From Lachnospiraceae bacterium (lineage in GTDB: Bacteria; Bacillota; Clostridia; Lachnospirales; Lachnospiraceae), in NCBI GenBank assembly GCA_017517305.1, contig JAFWZV010000006.1, positions 62,001 to 126,000 of the forward strand: DNA of 64,000 nt, written 5' to 3'. Below the pieces are notes generated by a model that had not been told where the DNA came from, made no database searches, and saw nothing but the letters and a program-made list of their open reading frames with translations. This document shows positions 63,524 to 64,000 of this stretch, one piece after another; the stretch's first letter is position 1, and each line of letters starts with the position of its first letter. The position numbers and the translations under genes are program-made.

Positions 63524-64000
63524 ATGTCAACAAATTATAAAAATATTATACGACCAGAAATTTTGAAAAACTACACTAAGAAAATCAAAGAACGATATGT
63601 TTTGTTAAAGAAAGGTAGTTGTGAATTTAATGACATTGAATATGTAGTTTCCTCTGTGAATCGTGATATAAATCTTATTATACAAGAATTGAATTTAAAA
63701 ATTAAAGATAGACAGTTGCCATACATAACTTTGAAGATATGTTATGGTGATATTATAAATAAGAGAGTAAGAGTATTTATACATAATGATGATACAGAAT
63801 ATTTATATGAAAGAGATGTAAAAGCTCAAATTGAATCGGAAGATGAAATATCACATATTCTAGATGTATTGATTGCATCTAGTTTAAAGATAATAACAAT
63901 AAGTAATTTATCATGTGATGCTGAATTAGTTATTGATTATGAATTGCTTAAATCTGCGATTATAGATATTTTATTGGATATTGTTATGTTTAATTCATAT
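63524..64000 (+). CDS. Hypothetical protein, cut by window end
   Basis: Open frame from ATG 63524 through the last base (159 codons, no stop). GAGGAAGGGGTG precedes it. The visible part is basic at the start, then mixed helix/strand; not recognised. It lies 17 bases after the DUF2971 gene with the same AT-rich codon use, so the two look like one operon. Confidence 0.7.
   Translation, partial: MSTNYKNIIRPEILKNYTKKIKERYVLLKKGSCEFNDIEYVVSSVNRDINLIIQELNLKIKDRQLPYITLKICYGDIINKRVRVFIHNDDTEYLYERDVKAQIESEDEISHILDVLIASSLKIITISNLSCDAELVIDYELLKSAIIDILLDIVMFNSY

Noticed and set aside
1..64000. tRNA, rRNA, insertion sequences, prophage or attachment sites
   Set aside because: None seen by reading both strands; small or divergent cases cannot be fully excluded without a search tool.

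Overview
The window is a low-GC, AT-rich Firmicutes chromosome segment, almost certainly from a motile Clostridia of the Lachnospiraceae type (Roseburia/Lachnospira/Butyrivibrio-like). The genus cannot be fixed from sequence alone. Support comes from AGGAGG-type ribosome binding sites, frequent TTG/GTG starts, the Gram-positive fla/che gene order, FlbD, MotE-like and FapA proteins, CheC/CheD/FliY chemotaxis parts, a GerW/DUF2953 pair, and a giant fused 2-hydroxyacyl-CoA dehydratase/activase. No rRNA, tRNA, CRISPR array, insertion sequence or prophage was seen.

Layout. Bases 1-6064 are single genes separated by intrinsic terminators: a truncated HtrA-type protease, an EamA transporter behind a LacI-type palindromic operator, a metallophosphoesterase, a frameshifted hypothetical gene, two small unknown genes, signal peptidase I and a Thg1-like tRNA nucleotidyltransferase. 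Bases 6140-9409 hold a CHASE2/HD-GYP membrane protein followed by a FecR-domain membrane protein, a likely sensor/c-di-GMP phosphodiesterase pair. The giant activase/dehydratase gene lies on the minus strand (9421-13641), convergent with FecR and divergent from a LysM protein. Bases 14332-18693 carry a rhomboid-like membrane protein with a zinc ribbon, two unknown proteins, DUF2953, GerW and an unlisted 46-residue membrane protein. Bases 18735-25770 carry truA, a small alarmone synthetase, a flavin reductase-like gene, comM, dprA and topA.

Bases 25925-59893 are one very long flagellar/chemotaxis cluster: flgB-flgC-fliE-fliF-fliG-fliH-fliI-fliJ-motE-like-fliK-flgD-(TIGR02530 type)-flgE, then flbD-motA-motB-fliL-fliM-fliY-cheY-fliO-fliP-fliQ-fliR-flhB-flhA-flhF-flhG-PilZ-cheB-cheA-cheW-cheC-cheD-small membrane protein-fliA-fapA-like, and three small genes. 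It encodes rod, MS ring, C ring, export gate, hook, stator, c-di-GMP brake, sensory kinase and adaptation enzymes, and the flagellar sigma factor. Two matching sigma-28-like promoters (before flgB and flgE), one strong sigma-A promoter (before flbD) and GGA-presenting leader hairpins suggest a regulatory scheme. The order dprA-topA-...-flgB-...-fliA-X-...-rpsB-tsf matches Bacillus subtilis, with the clpQY/codY block missing.

Bases 59920-61923 hold rpsB and tsf, with a structured rpsB leader, a terminator overlapping the rpsB promoter, and a hairpin between the two genes. From about 61924 the sequence changes character: a repeat-rich noncoding stretch, a small AbrB-fold-like gene, then very AT-rich genes (DUF2971 and an unknown gene cut by the window edge) that look like accessory DNA.
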